A DNA stretch of 64,000 nucleotides from Lithobates sylvaticus (Eukaryota; Chordata; Amphibia; Anura; Ranidae), in assembly GCA_028564925.1 (NCBI GenBank), contig CM053028.1, positions 362,815,302 through 362,879,301 on the forward strand, given 5' to 3'. Made by a program: the position numbers and the translations under genes. Position 1 is the first letter of the stretch. Each line of letters opens with the position of its first letter. Below are positions 1-9,915 of this stretch, piece after piece. Below the pieces are notes generated by a model. That model was not told the DNA's origin. It saw only the letters and a list, made by a program, of their open reading frames with translations, and ran no database searches.

Positions 1-850
1 AGGTTTCTTTCCGGTGACTAGTCTTGCTGCTGTGTTTTGGACGACTTGTAGGTGTGCAATCTGGTAATCCTATGTAGAGGGAGTTTGCGTAGTCGAGATG
101 CAAATTGATGATGGTTCCCACTACTACTGCTTTCTCCTTTTCCGGAATGAATGGAATCAGTCTGTGAAGCTTGCGGAGGAGATGATGGGATCCGCTGATT
201 ACTGATCCTATTTGTGCCTCCATGGTCATCTCCGAATCAAAGAGGACTCTGAGGCTTTTGGCTTTGGTGCTTGGGAGGATGGTATGTCCAAGGATGGTTG
301 GTGGTGTCCATGGGGTCTTCGTTTTTTTACTTTGGTTTGCGTCGAGGAGCAGTAGTTCTGTTTTCGATCCATTTAGTTTGAGGGAGCTAGTGGTCATCCA
401 GTCATCTATCAATGTGAGACATTTTCCTAGTTCCTGGTATTGGTCTTTTTGTCCGGTGATACGGAAGTACAGTTGAGTGTCGTCCGCGTATGAGTGGAAG
501 CATAGATCTGATTTGCTAATTTTGAAGAGTAGCCGGATGTAAATGTTGAAGAGCACTGGTGATCCTTGAGGGACTCCATAAGAAATTGCCCGGGTTCCTG
601 AAGTGAAGGCTCCTAGTTTCACTGTCTGCGACCGGTTTCCTAAGAAGGAAGCGAACCATGGTAGATCTCCATCTGTAACTCCTGCCACTTCCTTGAGGCG
701 GCTGAGAAGAGTGTTGTGGTCCACTGTGTCGAACGCTGCGCTAAGATCCAGCAGTACCAGAAGACACGATTCATCATCCGCTGCTTCTAGGGCGTCATCC
801 CATGAGTTGTGTATGTTATGCTTTGAAACATGCCTGTTTAACCAAAAAAA
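1..850 (-). mobile_element. Non-LTR retrotransposon (L2/CR1 group) reverse transcriptase fragment
   Basis: Read on the minus strand, 600-815 gives LLVLLDLSAAFDTVDHNTLL, followed by a GVPQGSP block and then SYADDTQLYF. These are the core motifs of non-LTR reverse transcriptases of the L2/CR1/Rex1 type. The SLKLNGSKTELLLL motif follows near 385. The 5' end of the element is lost near 815-850, as expected for a 5'-truncated LINE insertion, and the 3' part runs off the left edge of the window. The plus-strand open frames here are antisense shadows. The clade within the Jockey-like superfamily is not certain. Confidence 0.85.
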
Positions 851-998
851 GGATATTTACAATGTGAAAAAAAATAAAGTTATACACCAAAGATGTTGGT
901 TTGTTCAAAAACCCATGTTTTCTACTCAACAATGTGTGGTTTCTTATTTCAATGCTCAATAGCAATTTTTGTAGCAAGTTGGTTTTTACAGTGACAAT

Positions 999-1109
999 GG
1001 GGGTTATTTACTAAAGGCAAATCCACTTTGCGCTACAAGTGCAGTTTCAAGTGCACTTTTGCAGTGCACTTGGAGTGCAAAGTGGATTTTCCTTTAGTAA
1101 ATAACACCC
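999..1109. repeat. Short palindromic MITE-like repeat
   Basis: The two ends are inverted copies of each other: GGGTTATTTACTAAAGG at the left and its near complement ending AAATAACACCC at the right. The arms are about 30 bp, with a CACTTTGC/GCAAAGTG inner part. It carries no coding capacity. The ends resemble the unit at 2036-2212. The superfamily is unknown. Confidence 0.6.
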
Positions 1110-1249
1110 ACAGTGCTTTCTAATTTCCCACAATCACGCCATTTTCATGAGACAACTAAAGAAACCCAGGCAGTAAATCAAAGGAAATCTTTCAGTTTAA
1201 GTTCAAAAATTGTTGATAAAATGTTTCTTAAACAGTTTCTGGCATATCA

Positions 1250-2027
1250 ATGGCCCCCCTACCCGCAAAGTACGCAACATACTTCTGTCTTACTTTGCGG
1301 GCGCTTTGGGGGGGGGGGCCAGGACGGCCAGCTTCAAGTGCTGTCAGGGTTTCTTGTTGAAGTCCGGCCTCACGCCCAACTGAGGCAACATAGTTCATTG
1401 AATTTCTCCTTAAAGAGTTGTGTAGAATGCAGCATGCAAGGATTATCTAGTTAAGTTTATATTCCGCCATGTTGATTGGCATAAGGAATAGGCGGAACCG
1501 GCTGGCCATTATCCCGAAAGCGTTCTCCACCACTCTTCTGGCTCTGGCCAGACGGTAGTTATAAAACCCTCTGGTCCGGGGTGAGGGTCCTCATGGCTTC
1601 AAAACGGTCGGCTGGTCAGAACGAACTAACAGAGAGCACTTAAAAACAGAAAGGCCGAAGCTGAAAATCAGAAATAAGCGGACAAGAACGCAATGAAAAT
1701 CAAATACGTAATAGAAATACGAACCCACAAGCACAAACTGAAGAGCAGTAACGATCAGAAAAGGTCGAGACTGAAAATCGCAAATTGTCTGTCACCAAAC
1801 TTCTAATAACATGCGATTAGCAGAAGGAGCACAAAGGGTGGCACACTTGGTATTGAACTGCCTCTTTCTAGTGCCGTCGTATGTGTTGTACGTCACCGCT
1901 TTCTTGACGTTCGCAAATTCCGTCCAACTTTGTGTGACCGTGGGTATGCAAGACAAGGTTTGAGCCAACAGCCGCAGGAAAAAAAACATGGATTGTTGGA
2001 ATGTGCGATCGTGTGTACGCGGCATTA
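1250..2027 (-). mobile_element. PIF/Harbinger transposon relic with transposase C-terminus
   Basis: On the minus strand, about 1620-1420 encodes [19 protein letters not shown], then RLFLMPINM and IILACCILHN. This is the conserved C-terminal part of the Harbinger (HARBI1-type) DDE nuclease. One in-frame stop separates the INMAEYKLN and IILACC blocks, so the gene is dead. The element's 5' terminus ends at 2024 with the inverted-repeat sequence TGCCGCGTACACACGATCG on the minus strand, next to a TTA target triplet at 2025-2027. The interval 1630-2000 shows no transposase motifs, so the N-terminal part appears deleted. The far terminus was not found. The same terminal sequence recurs at 10808-10851 and 44424-44849. 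Confidence 0.75.
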
Positions 2028-2035
2028 CTGGTTCC

Positions 2036-2212
2036 TGAGGGGTTGATTTACTAAAGCTAGAGAACTCAGAATCTGGTGTAGCTTTGCAGAGTAGCCAGTT
2101 TGTAATTTCAGTTTGTTCAATTAAGCTTTGACAAAGAAACCTGGAAGCCGATTGGTTTCTATACAGAGCTGAACCAGATTTTGCATTCTACATTTTTACT
2201 AAATCAACCCCC
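2036..2212. repeat. MITE with GGGGTTGATTTACTAAA ends
   Basis: Terminal inverted repeats of about 17 bp, GGGGTTGATTTACTAAA and TTTACTAAATCAACCCCC, bound a 177-bp non-coding unit directly beside the Harbinger relic. The superfamily is not assigned. Confidence 0.6.
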
Positions 2213-2289
2213 GTGTCCGATGTTTGGGAACACAGTCCAAAACTACGCAGGCACCAAGATTTACATATGTGTCATATCTGAAAAACATC

Positions 2290-3277
2290 TCAGTCCATGA
2301 AAGGTGCCCCTTATTAGTGCCCTCTGTCATCAGTGTCACGCGTCATCAGTGCCCTGTATTAGTGCCATCTGTCATCAGTGCCACATCAGTGCCACCTGTC
2401 ATCAGTGCCACGTCAGTGTCACGTGTCATTGTCCTGGTGCTCCAGGGCCTTCAAAAGTGTACTAGGTAGTCAAGTTAGATGTGTAATTCATGCTCCTAGA
2501 ACACGTGATGGCGCTCCCTGCATGTTGGGCCTCTCTAAGTGGCCAGGCTGTGTAAAAGTCCCACACATGTGGTATCGTAATACTCAAGAGTAGCAAAATT
2601 TATTTTGGGGTGTCATTTGTGGTATACACATGCCATGTGAGAGAAATAACCTATTACAATGACAATTTAGTGGAAAAAAATAAAAAAATAATTCATTTTG
2701 CAAAGAATTGTGGGAAAAAAATGACAACATCAAAAAGCTCACCAGGCCTCTTACTAAATACCTTGGAATGTCTACTTTAAAAAAAGGGGTAATTTGGGGG
2801 GTATTTGTACTTTCCTGGCTTGTTAGGGTCACAAGAAATGACATAGGTCACCAGTGCATCAGATGTGATCAATTTTGTATAATTCGTACCACAACTTGTA
2901 GAGTCTAACTTTCACAAAGACCAAATAATATCCACTAATTTGGGTTATTTTTACCAAAGATATGGAGCAGTATAAATTGTGGCCAAAATTTATGAAGAAA
3001 AATTAATAATTTGCTAAATTTTATCACAGAAACAAAGAAAAAAAAATTTTTTTTTCAAAATTTTCGGTATTTTTTCATTTATAGCGCAAAAAATAAAAAA
3101 CCCAGAGGTCATCAAATACCACCAAAAGAAAGCTCTATTTGTGGGAAAAAAAGGACAAAAAAATCATTTGGGTACAGTATTGCATGACTGAGTAATTATC
3201 ATTTAAATTGTGAGAGCACCGAAAGCTGAAAATTGGTCTGGGCAGGAAGGGTGTTTAAGTGCCCAGTAAGCAAGTGG
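2290..3277 (+). mobile_element. TTAA-flanked 'CCACTT' family element, left end unclear
   Basis: The right terminus AAGTGG is followed by TTAA at 3278-3281, as in the copy at 8553-13589. The segment 2940-3277 is the conserved right-hand module of the family: TTTATAGCGCAAAAAATAAA, then AAAGAAAGCTCTATTTGTGG and a terminal purine-rich stretch. The same module ends the copies at 13180-13589 and 18440-18771 and starts the reversed copy at 34985. The left end is not clearly CCACTT and may be truncated near 2220-2300. TTAA target sites suggest piggyBac or Kolobok relatives, but no transposase is present. Confidence 0.65.
2306..2440 (+). repeat. Minisatellite, CATCAGTGCCA-type unit
   Basis: Degenerate tandem copies of a 10-20 bp unit around GTCATCAGTGCCAC, about nine repeats, lie inside the TTAA element. 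The same motif forms the array at 31262-31480 in another copy of the family. Confidence 0.75.
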
Positions 3278-3281
3278 TTAA

Positions 3282-4556
3282 TCTTTATGTCTTTACAGAG
3301 ATTCAGCAATCAAAGAGTGCATGAACTAGCCTGGGCATTTGAAAAGAGCAATGCTTTTAGCGGCAGTAATTGCTTCTCAGTGTCCACAGCCCATCTTGAG
3401 TTTTCATTTTGGCGGATCAACCCCTTCTAAAACAGCTAAAACATTAATCAGCACAAATCACTAAGGAAGAGCGTGTTCTCCGTGGCATTAATAGGAAGCT
3501 CATGCTGCTTGATAAATTTGCTCTAAGGACGAACATGATAATGTAGACATACTGCTTAATACTGCACAAGAATTGGGTCAGCGATTAATGCCTTTTTTAC
3601 CATGTGCTGTTTTTATGTGAAAGCCTAACTACAAGTGTAGAAAATGCTGATGTCCTGTATGCCCATTTTTAGGTCTCAGAAGAGAGGAAACCTGCTTATT
3701 GTGAAGCAATGCAGCCAGTAAAATAGCTGGCACTCCTTCACAAGAGCCCCAGGCACAACTTGTACTTGGTGTCCGTAAAAGAAAAATCATGAGAAGCAAA
3801 CAACTAGAACAGCATTTTTAGCCACGATGTATCACTGGAAACAGGCATACTGTATACAGCATCACTATAAAAAAACATTAGAAGTTTTATATTGCTAAGG
3901 GACTCCAGGCCAATGTAAAAACCAAACTTTATTCCCTACATAAAAATTCACTCAACAATTATAAAGTCACTTTGAAGTGCAACATGTGATGGTTTCCAAT
4001 CCCTCTTCATGTTAACTAGGTGACCACCCACTTCATGCTGATGGTGGAAGTGCTTACCACGGAGACGCTTTAGAAGAGCAGAGTTTGGGTGATATATCAT
4101 GAAAGCATATACAATACCTTCCTTTGCAGAGCTGCCTAAAGCCCAGTTTGGGTCATCCCCTCTAGAGGTCTGATTCTTTTACTTGACAATTTATGCATTT
4201 TTGGAGTTAGATATTCCCCATTGCTACATGTAAGATTCCTCTATTACCAGACTTGTGATGCCTTAGGTCCTCTTCTCCAGCAGTGGGTGATCATCAATGA
4301 TGGCGAAAGCAGAATGGATATGAGAACATCAGAACCATTCTCTGCGCTATTGTGAGTGCAGGGCAAACTAGTAAAGTGAGGCCCTGAACTCACAGGAAAT
4401 AATGCCAGAAGACTGAGGATGTAGAGTGAGTAGCATAAAGAAATCATTACTGGGGACATGGCTAGAAGGGGAGTATTGCTGCCTGAGCTGAATTATTTTT
4501 TATTTATGGCAGGTCTACTCACTTGGAAAAAAAAAAATTTAAGCTAAAGTTGGGCT
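3282..4556. other. No gene recognised (XXYLT1 3' flank)
   Basis: AT-rich sequence with short open frames only. No splice-bounded exon, RNA gene or clear repeat terminus was recognised. Confidence 0.5.
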
Positions 4557-4560
4557 TTAA

Positions 4561-4690
4561 AGAAGTTGTAAAGTCTTTTCACCTTAATGCCTTCTATGCA
4601 TTAAGGTGAAAAACCTTCTGTACTACAGCTGCCCCCCAGAGCCCCCCCTTTTTCTTACCTGAACCCGATCACTCCTGTGACGAGCAAGAG
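4561..4690 (+). repeat. TTAA-linked dispersed repeat, left end
   Basis: It starts after TTAA (4557-4560) with AGAAGTTGTAAAGTC and includes a hairpin, CACCTTAATGC with GCATTAAGGTG. The same unit lies in reverse orientation at 33540-33618. The right boundary is approximate. Confidence 0.5.
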
Positions 4691-4908
4691 CCTGCGAGAC
4701 ACATGTGAACTACATATCTCTTTACCATCAGATTTCTTCACAGATATTTTGTTTTATATATTAAAACCAATGACAGGTAAAAACATACTGTGACTTTGGA
4801 TCAATATAACTTAAAAAAAAATCTGATGGCAATGTATCAACACTGGTTTTGTATGTTTGCCTGTGTCGTGTATTATTTGCATGTTGAATCGGCATTGAAA
4901 ACAATTAA

Positions 4909-5326
4909 AGCGGAGGTTCACACAAAAAAGGAACCTTCGCTTTTCGTTGCAGATACCTGAATAATACAGGTATTTGCACCCACTTCCGGGCATAGATAGC
5001 TGCAGAATCTGCGGGTATCTACGCCACTTCCTGTCCCTCCCCTAGCTGTCTGCTGGGAAACACAGGATCCCAGAGATAGCAGGGACCATCAGTTTTGCGC
5101 CGCGCGACTCGTGCAGGTGCAGTAGGAAACCACAAGGCTTCACTTCCTGATTCCCTTAGTGAAGATGGAGGCGGCAGCACCCGAGAGCCAAGCGACAGAT
5201 CGGTTTCGGTGCCGACATCGCGTGCGCGCTGGACAGGTTAATGTCCATATTTGAAAAGTCAGCAGCTGCAGTATTTGTAGGTGCTGACTTTAAAAAAATA
5301 TATAATAATTCAGCGAAACTCCAGTT
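4909..5326. mobile_element. TTAA-flanked MITE, AGCGGAG ends
   Basis: TTAA at 4905-4908 and 5327-5330 bounds a 418-bp non-coding unit beginning AGCGGAGGTTCAC and ending GAAACTCCAGT. This matches the TTAAAGCGGAGNTCCA type seen at 32093-32278 and, more loosely, 29206-29565. It contains paired segments (CAGCAGCTGCAGTATTTG near 5260) shared with those copies. Confidence 0.6.
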
Positions 5327-5340
5327 TTAACGAGGTCTAG

Positions 5341-6130
5341 GTTTATTAAGGAATGAGATGAGGCCTTGTGGGTGTTACCCTATCATTTTATGGGGTACCG
5401 TGAAATGTCTCATCAACACAGGTCACTAAACAAACTGCCATGGCTTGCAGACCACACACAATCTTTTTCATAACATAGGAAAAAGTCCTCTTAGTTCTTT
5501 ACTGACAAAATAAATAAAGGGGTACATACAGAAGGCTTTATTACAGTGGTAAACAGTGGTAGTGTCTGGGTGAAGTATTCTCTCAGTTGCCCATAACATT
5601 GCTGATTCACTTTTACTTGACACAACTACCCAATACTTAGACCAGCCACTGTTTCCGGTCACAAGCAAAATGGATGTTAATTGTCAGTTTAGCATCTCCG
5701 GGCTGACAGCTGCCCTGTGCCTGTTGTCTCTTCCAGGTACTGGTTTCCAACATGGAATGTATTTCATCTTCACCGCTTCATAGGAACCACATAAGGATGT
5801 GAGGGAATCCGCTTATAATTTGTTCACCGAGTACATTAATTTTCATTACATAAAAGATGAGATAATGTTATACAGATACAGTTATAATAATGAACATGAT
5901 AAAGCTCTGCTGCTTACATTGCAATGCTGAAAAATAGTTTATCATATGATATTTCAGAGGATTCTGAACAAAAGCCATGTCTGAGGTTTAGAGGCTAAAA
6001 AGGAAAATTACATAGAAAGCTGAATGATTATTAAAATGTAAACAGGAAGTCACAAAAACAATACTTTTGACTTTTTAGTTAAACACATTCCACTGCAATA
6101 AAGAACTGTAATTGAACAATGGCAAAGAAA
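5341..6130. other. No gene recognised (3' of XXYLT1)
   Basis: Unique-looking AT-rich sequence. TTTATT at about 5537, which is AATAAA on the minus strand, is a possible distal polyadenylation signal for XXYLT1. Nothing else was recognised. Confidence 0.4.
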
Positions 6131-6138
6131 GGATATTT

Positions 6139-6525
6139 AAGGCCTCATGCACAGGGACGCTTGGTAGCTCCTGTGTGCCGAGGTGTAAAATCCCTGGCAT
6201 CTTCTTGTGCCGGGGAGCCACATGTGCAGTGTACAGCTACTAATAAAAGTGTATGGTTGTACAGCTGTGCTCAGGTTTCTGCATCTACGTTTACCTGTGC
6301 ATGTATGTACAAAGCTTCTTCTCAAATGCAAAACTGGTGGGTTTGGAGAGGAGTGCAATAAGCAAATCCAGAGGCCACCACCATTTACTTGAGCATGGCC
6401 GGAAAACCATTCATGTCTACTGGTGGTTGCATGCAGCACCTGTGGCTCCTCAGGTGCAAGAAGGTTCAGGGTATTTTATGCCTCAGCACACAGGATGTAA
6501 GCGCCCATGTGCACAAGGGCAATTC
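6139..6525. mobile_element. MITE-like repeat in the XXYLT1 3' flank
   Basis: The unit starts TAAGGCCTCATGCACAGG and ends near CCCATGTGCACAAGGGC. The ends are imperfect inverted repeats of the GGCC..TGCACA type used by frog Harbinger-like MITEs. The open frames through it, up to 104 codons on both strands, overlap each other and are not credible genes. Confidence 0.45.
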
Positions 6526-7045
6526 TTTAAGCAACATCCAAGACAAACTGGTGAACAGTTACACTGAACTAAATATATCCCATAGGCCACTTTAATACAA
6601 TATGTCCATTCATATGTTTGCACATTGCCAAACAACAAATGTTTAAGTTTGGTGGTTCTAATACATTAAAAGGAGACAATTACAGTGACACTTGCCCTCA
6701 ATTTGTTCAGCAGCCATTCTCTATTGCGTCCAGTTTTTCTGACATGGGAATAATGTCACAGCACTTCAGGCACACAATACTCATCAGGTATACAAACTGT
6801 CCCAAAAATGACCCTGATATTTAGAATAAAATATGTATCTGAAATACCATTACAGAAAGTACAGGGCATAAGAGCTATACCCACAGTTGGTGGCAATGTG
6901 TAACCAGGAACAGGTAGCTCTCTTTAACTGAACTCAGTTCCAAGTATCCTGATGCTCGTATTATTTTACTGGCAGTCTGACTTGACTATTGCCATTTGTA
7001 CTCGTACTCCAAAAAGTGCAAACTGGTAAAAATATATAGATAGAT
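6526..7045 (-). other. XXYLT1: Probable XXYLT1 3' UTR
   Basis: This is the sequence directly 3' of the XXYLT1 stop codon. The variant poly(A) signal ATTAAA occurs on the minus strand at about 6591-6596, roughly 450 nt past the stop and just before the inserted MITE. No transcript evidence is available, so the end is a guess. Confidence 0.4.
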
Positions 7046-7442
7046 CTAATCCTCTGGAATTGGAGTGTTGCAGTTGCCATGGTATATCTTGATGTGACCT
7101 TCGCATTGGTAATATTGATCAAAGATGTCAGCATAACCGTGATCCTTCCACCAGGTACACAGCTGTCTATTCCAGCCACAATCAAGGACATAGAAGAGTT
7201 CTGGATGTTCCATCCCAATCATAGAGAAAAAGTCTTGGTCACCCAAGTGTCCCTTGAAGTGATATTTTTCTGCAAGCTGACGTACAGCATTAGGTTCCAG
7301 CAGCTCGTTGTAAAGTTTGGACTGGCGCATAGCTTCTAAGTTCAACAGCATCACTCCACTGTTAAACCCAGGCATTCCATCAGGGGGAGGACTACCTACC
7401 TTGGTGTTTGGATTCTCGCGACGGTACTGCCAAAATGTGTGC
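7046..7442 (-). CDS. XXYLT1: XXYLT1, terminal coding exon (xyloside xylosyltransferase 1)
   Basis: This exon encodes the last 131 residues of XXYLT1, an ER-resident type II membrane glycosyltransferase of the GT8 group. The enzyme adds the second xylose (alpha-1,3) to O-glucose-xylose on Notch EGF repeats. The reading runs from HTFWQYRRENP through GFNSGVMLLNLEAMR, GHLGDQDFF and CDCGWNRQLCTWW-type sequence to the conserved C-terminus KIYHGNCNTPIPED and stop. The IYHGN histidine corresponds to the HG metal/donor-site motif of the GT8 fold. The exon starts at 7442 after a pyrimidine-rich acceptor (TTGTTTCCTGTTAG) that splits an arginine codon, the expected position before HTFW. The DxD motif and the membrane anchor lie in exons not found here. 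The frame is intact with no frameshift, so the exon looks functional. The frame upstream of the acceptor (MAVFTLRPN...) is intron. Confidence 0.96.
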
Positions 7443-7832
7443 CTAACAGGAAACAAGAAGAACAAAATTAGGTTAGGCCTGAGGGTGAATACAGCCAATC
7501 ATGGTTGTGTAGACATCTATGTAGACAGACAATTACTGCATTAAAAAAATACATTAAACAAAAAAAACGGAAATTTACATTATATACATGATGTAATGCA
7601 AATAAACTCATGGTTGTACACTGTATGTACTGTAAAAGTACTCATACGCACAGAAATTTTACAAAAATATTTTTTCTGCACCACCTTTTGCCACCCCTGC
7701 AAGCTGATGTCAATTTTAATCAACAGAGATTCCAAAATGACAGATATTTTTCTTCTTGACAGGAAATAATGTGTGTGTGTAATAAACTTCCCTCTATATT
7801 TTTTTGATGTTTAATACCTTTTATTCTGATAA
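7443..7832 (-). other. XXYLT1 last intron, 3' end
   Basis: AT-rich intron with a polypyrimidine tract and AG at 7443-7444 just before the exon. No other feature was seen before the MITE at 7841. Confidence 0.7.
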
Positions 7833-7840
7833 ATGTCTAA

Positions 7841-8041
7841 GGCCAGGTTCACACTGGAACCGGTGCGTCCCTGTTCCCCGTTTCAGGGACAAATCAGGGC
7901 AGAATCTATGCCTGAATTTGGCCCTGAAACGGAGCCAAAGGCGCACAGCGTTTCTGTGCAGGAAGTCGGTCATATTCTCCTGCTATGCGAATTGGATGCG
8001 GGGGAAACCTGCATCTAATTTGCATAGGTGTGAACCTGGCC
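7841..8041. mobile_element. Harbinger-type MITE, 201 bp
   Basis: Terminal inverted repeats GGCCAGGTTCACAC and GTGTGAACCTGGCC are flanked by TAA at 7838-7840 and 8042-8044, the 3-bp target duplication of PIF/Harbinger elements. The interior also holds an inverted pair, CCCGTTTCAGGG and CCCTGAAACGG. It is non-coding. Confidence 0.8.
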
Positions 8042-8070
8042 TAAGACTTCCACACCTCATCTATAGATAC

Positions 8071-8552
8071 TGTGGCAGAGCGAAGCTCTGTCCCTTTGAA
8101 ATTGGAGGTAAAGGAGATCCAGAGTTTGCATATCTGCAGACTATAGAATTTAAATGGAGAAAACTGCTCTGTCAGTTTTCTCCAGGTTTTGCTAGTCCTG
8201 GATGGGATCTCAAACTGTGTCCAGGTCTTGACGATGGCAAGCAAGGTGTGTGTGCCCAGCTGCACACAGACCATATAATGAGGGGCTAATGAGTGGAGGA
8301 GGGTGGAGTGTGAGCAGCTTGCTGCTGCTGCTGCTGCTGTATGAAGACAGACCTGTGGAGGGGTCATCCCTGTGTAAGGGATATTCTTTGCCCAGAGACT
8401 GGGAAAGGAGGGACAGCCTTGAGAGTCGGGAAGACTAAGGAAGCCAGTGAGTCCAGGGGACTGGAAGGAATCCACTCTGTTGAGATCAAGCAGAGGAACT
8501 GCTGACAAGAGAGCCAGGTGGCTTGGTATGTTTTTCATTTATGAATGCTTAA
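8071..8552 (+). repeat. 5' LTR, left part
   Basis: First 482 bp of the 638-bp LTR, ending in the TTAA (8549-8552) that was the target of the nested element. It matches 17342-17823 base for base as far as I can see, including the CTG run near 8320. Confidence 0.9.
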
Positions 8553-8589
8553 CCACTTGCCGACCGCCCCATGTAGATATACGTCGGCA

Positions 8590-8804
8590 GAATGGCACGT
8601 ACAGGCAGAACCACGTACCTGTACGTGCCATTCTTTAGGCGGTTGGGGGGTCCGATCGGACCCCCCTCCGCCGGCGGGGACGGTCGGCATCGCTTCAGGA
8701 GCGATCCGGGACGAGGGGACGGCCAGTGGTTTCTGGCCACCCCCTCGCGATCGCTCCTGGCGAATGAAAAGCTTCCCCTTCCTGTCTATTGTATAGACAG
8801 GAAG
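8590..8804. repeat. Cluster of perfect hairpins
   Basis: Three exact inverted repeats lie within 215 bp: 16-bp arms at 8590-8605/8618-8633 (GAATGGCACGTACAGG), a 22-bp uninterrupted palindrome at 8645-8666 centred on TCCGATCGGA, and 12-bp arms at 8778-8789/8793-8804 (CTTCCTGTCTAT). A related first hairpin occurs at about 18058-18093 in another copy. Confidence 0.85.
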
Positions 8805-9089
8805 GCGGAAGTGATGTCACGCTCGGTGCGCCGGTCTATGTGACCGGAGACGCCGAGCGGCGAACATGTTAAGGTCAGTGCACAACACTACACTGACACC
8901 AGTACAGTTAGGCACACAAAACACCCCCCTGTCACCCCCTGATCACCCCCCAGATCACCCCCTCCCCCCCCAGTCACAGTGTCACTAATTGCAGTGATCA
9001 TTTATTTACTGATCACTGCATTTAGTGTCAGTGTGACTGTAATAACTGTCAGGGCAGTTAGTTTTAGGTCCTAGGTAGCCCCCTACCCC

Positions 9090-9915
9090 CCCCTAATAAA
9101 GGTTTAACCCCCTGATTGCCCCTAGTTAACCCCTTCACCCCCTTTTGCCAGTGTCACTAAGCGATCGTTTTTCTGATCGCTGCATTGTGTCGCTAGGTAA
9201 CCATTTTTTTTTTTATTTTAACCGCCATGTTTTATATAGGTTCATAAATAGTTTTATAGGTCAGGTACCCCCATATTACAACCTAAATAAAGGTTTTAAC
9301 CCCCTGATTGCCCCTAGAGTTAACCCTTTCACCAGTAATCACCGTATAACTGTCACTGGTGACGCTGGTTAGCCAGTTAGTTATTTCGTTATTTAGGTTC
9401 CCCGTCAGGTTTTTATATAGCGTCAGGTACCCCCATATATTACCTAATAAAGGTTTAACCCCCTGATTGCCCCTAGTTAACCCTTTCACCCCCTTTTGCC
9501 AGTGTCACTAAGCGATCGTTTTTCTGATCGCTGCATTAGTGTCGCTAGGTAACCAGTTTTTTTTTAGGTTAACCGCCATGTTTATATAGGTTCATAAATA
9601 GGTTTATAGGTCAGGTACCCCCATATTACAACCTAAATAAAGGTTTTAACCCCCTGATTGCCCCTAGAGTTAACCCTTTCACCAGTGATCACCGTATAAA
9701 ATGTCACTGGTGACGCTGGTTAGCCAGTTAGTTATTTCGTTATTTAGGTTCCCCGTCAGGTTTTATATAGCGTCAGGTACCCCCATATATTACCTAATAA
9801 AGGTTTAACCCCCTGATTGCCCCTAGTTAACCCTTTCACCCCCTTTTGCCAGTGTCACTAAGCGATCGTTTTTCTGATCCCTGCATTAGTGTCGCTAGGT
9901 AACCAGTTTTTTTTT
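9090..9915 (+). repeat. Higher-order tandem array, about 351-bp period
   Basis: The motif GTGTCACTAAGCGATCG recurs at 9151, 9502 and 9852. Within each period the CCCCCTGATTGCCCCTAG motif recurs at alternating spacings of about 190 and 161 bp, so two diverged monomers form each 351-bp unit. Just over two units are present. Confidence 0.85.

Noticed and set aside
222-962. Plus-strand ORFs of 84 and 119 codons
   Set aside because: Antisense shadows of the LINE reverse transcriptase on the minus strand.
1113-1454. 113-codon plus-strand ORF
   Set aside because: Antisense to the Harbinger transposase remnant.
6137-6567. Overlapping ORFs of 80-104 codons on both strands
   Set aside because: They lie in a MITE-like repeat in the XXYLT1 3' flank and no family motif was seen.
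7443-7498. Upstream extension of the XXYLT1 frame (MAVFTLRPN...)
   Set aside because: It lies beyond a strong splice acceptor at 7443-7444 and does not match the protein family.
8041-8538. 165-codon minus-strand ORF, repeated at 17201-17809
   Set aside because: Duplicated only because it lies in the LTR, antisense to the element; no domain and no promoter evidence.
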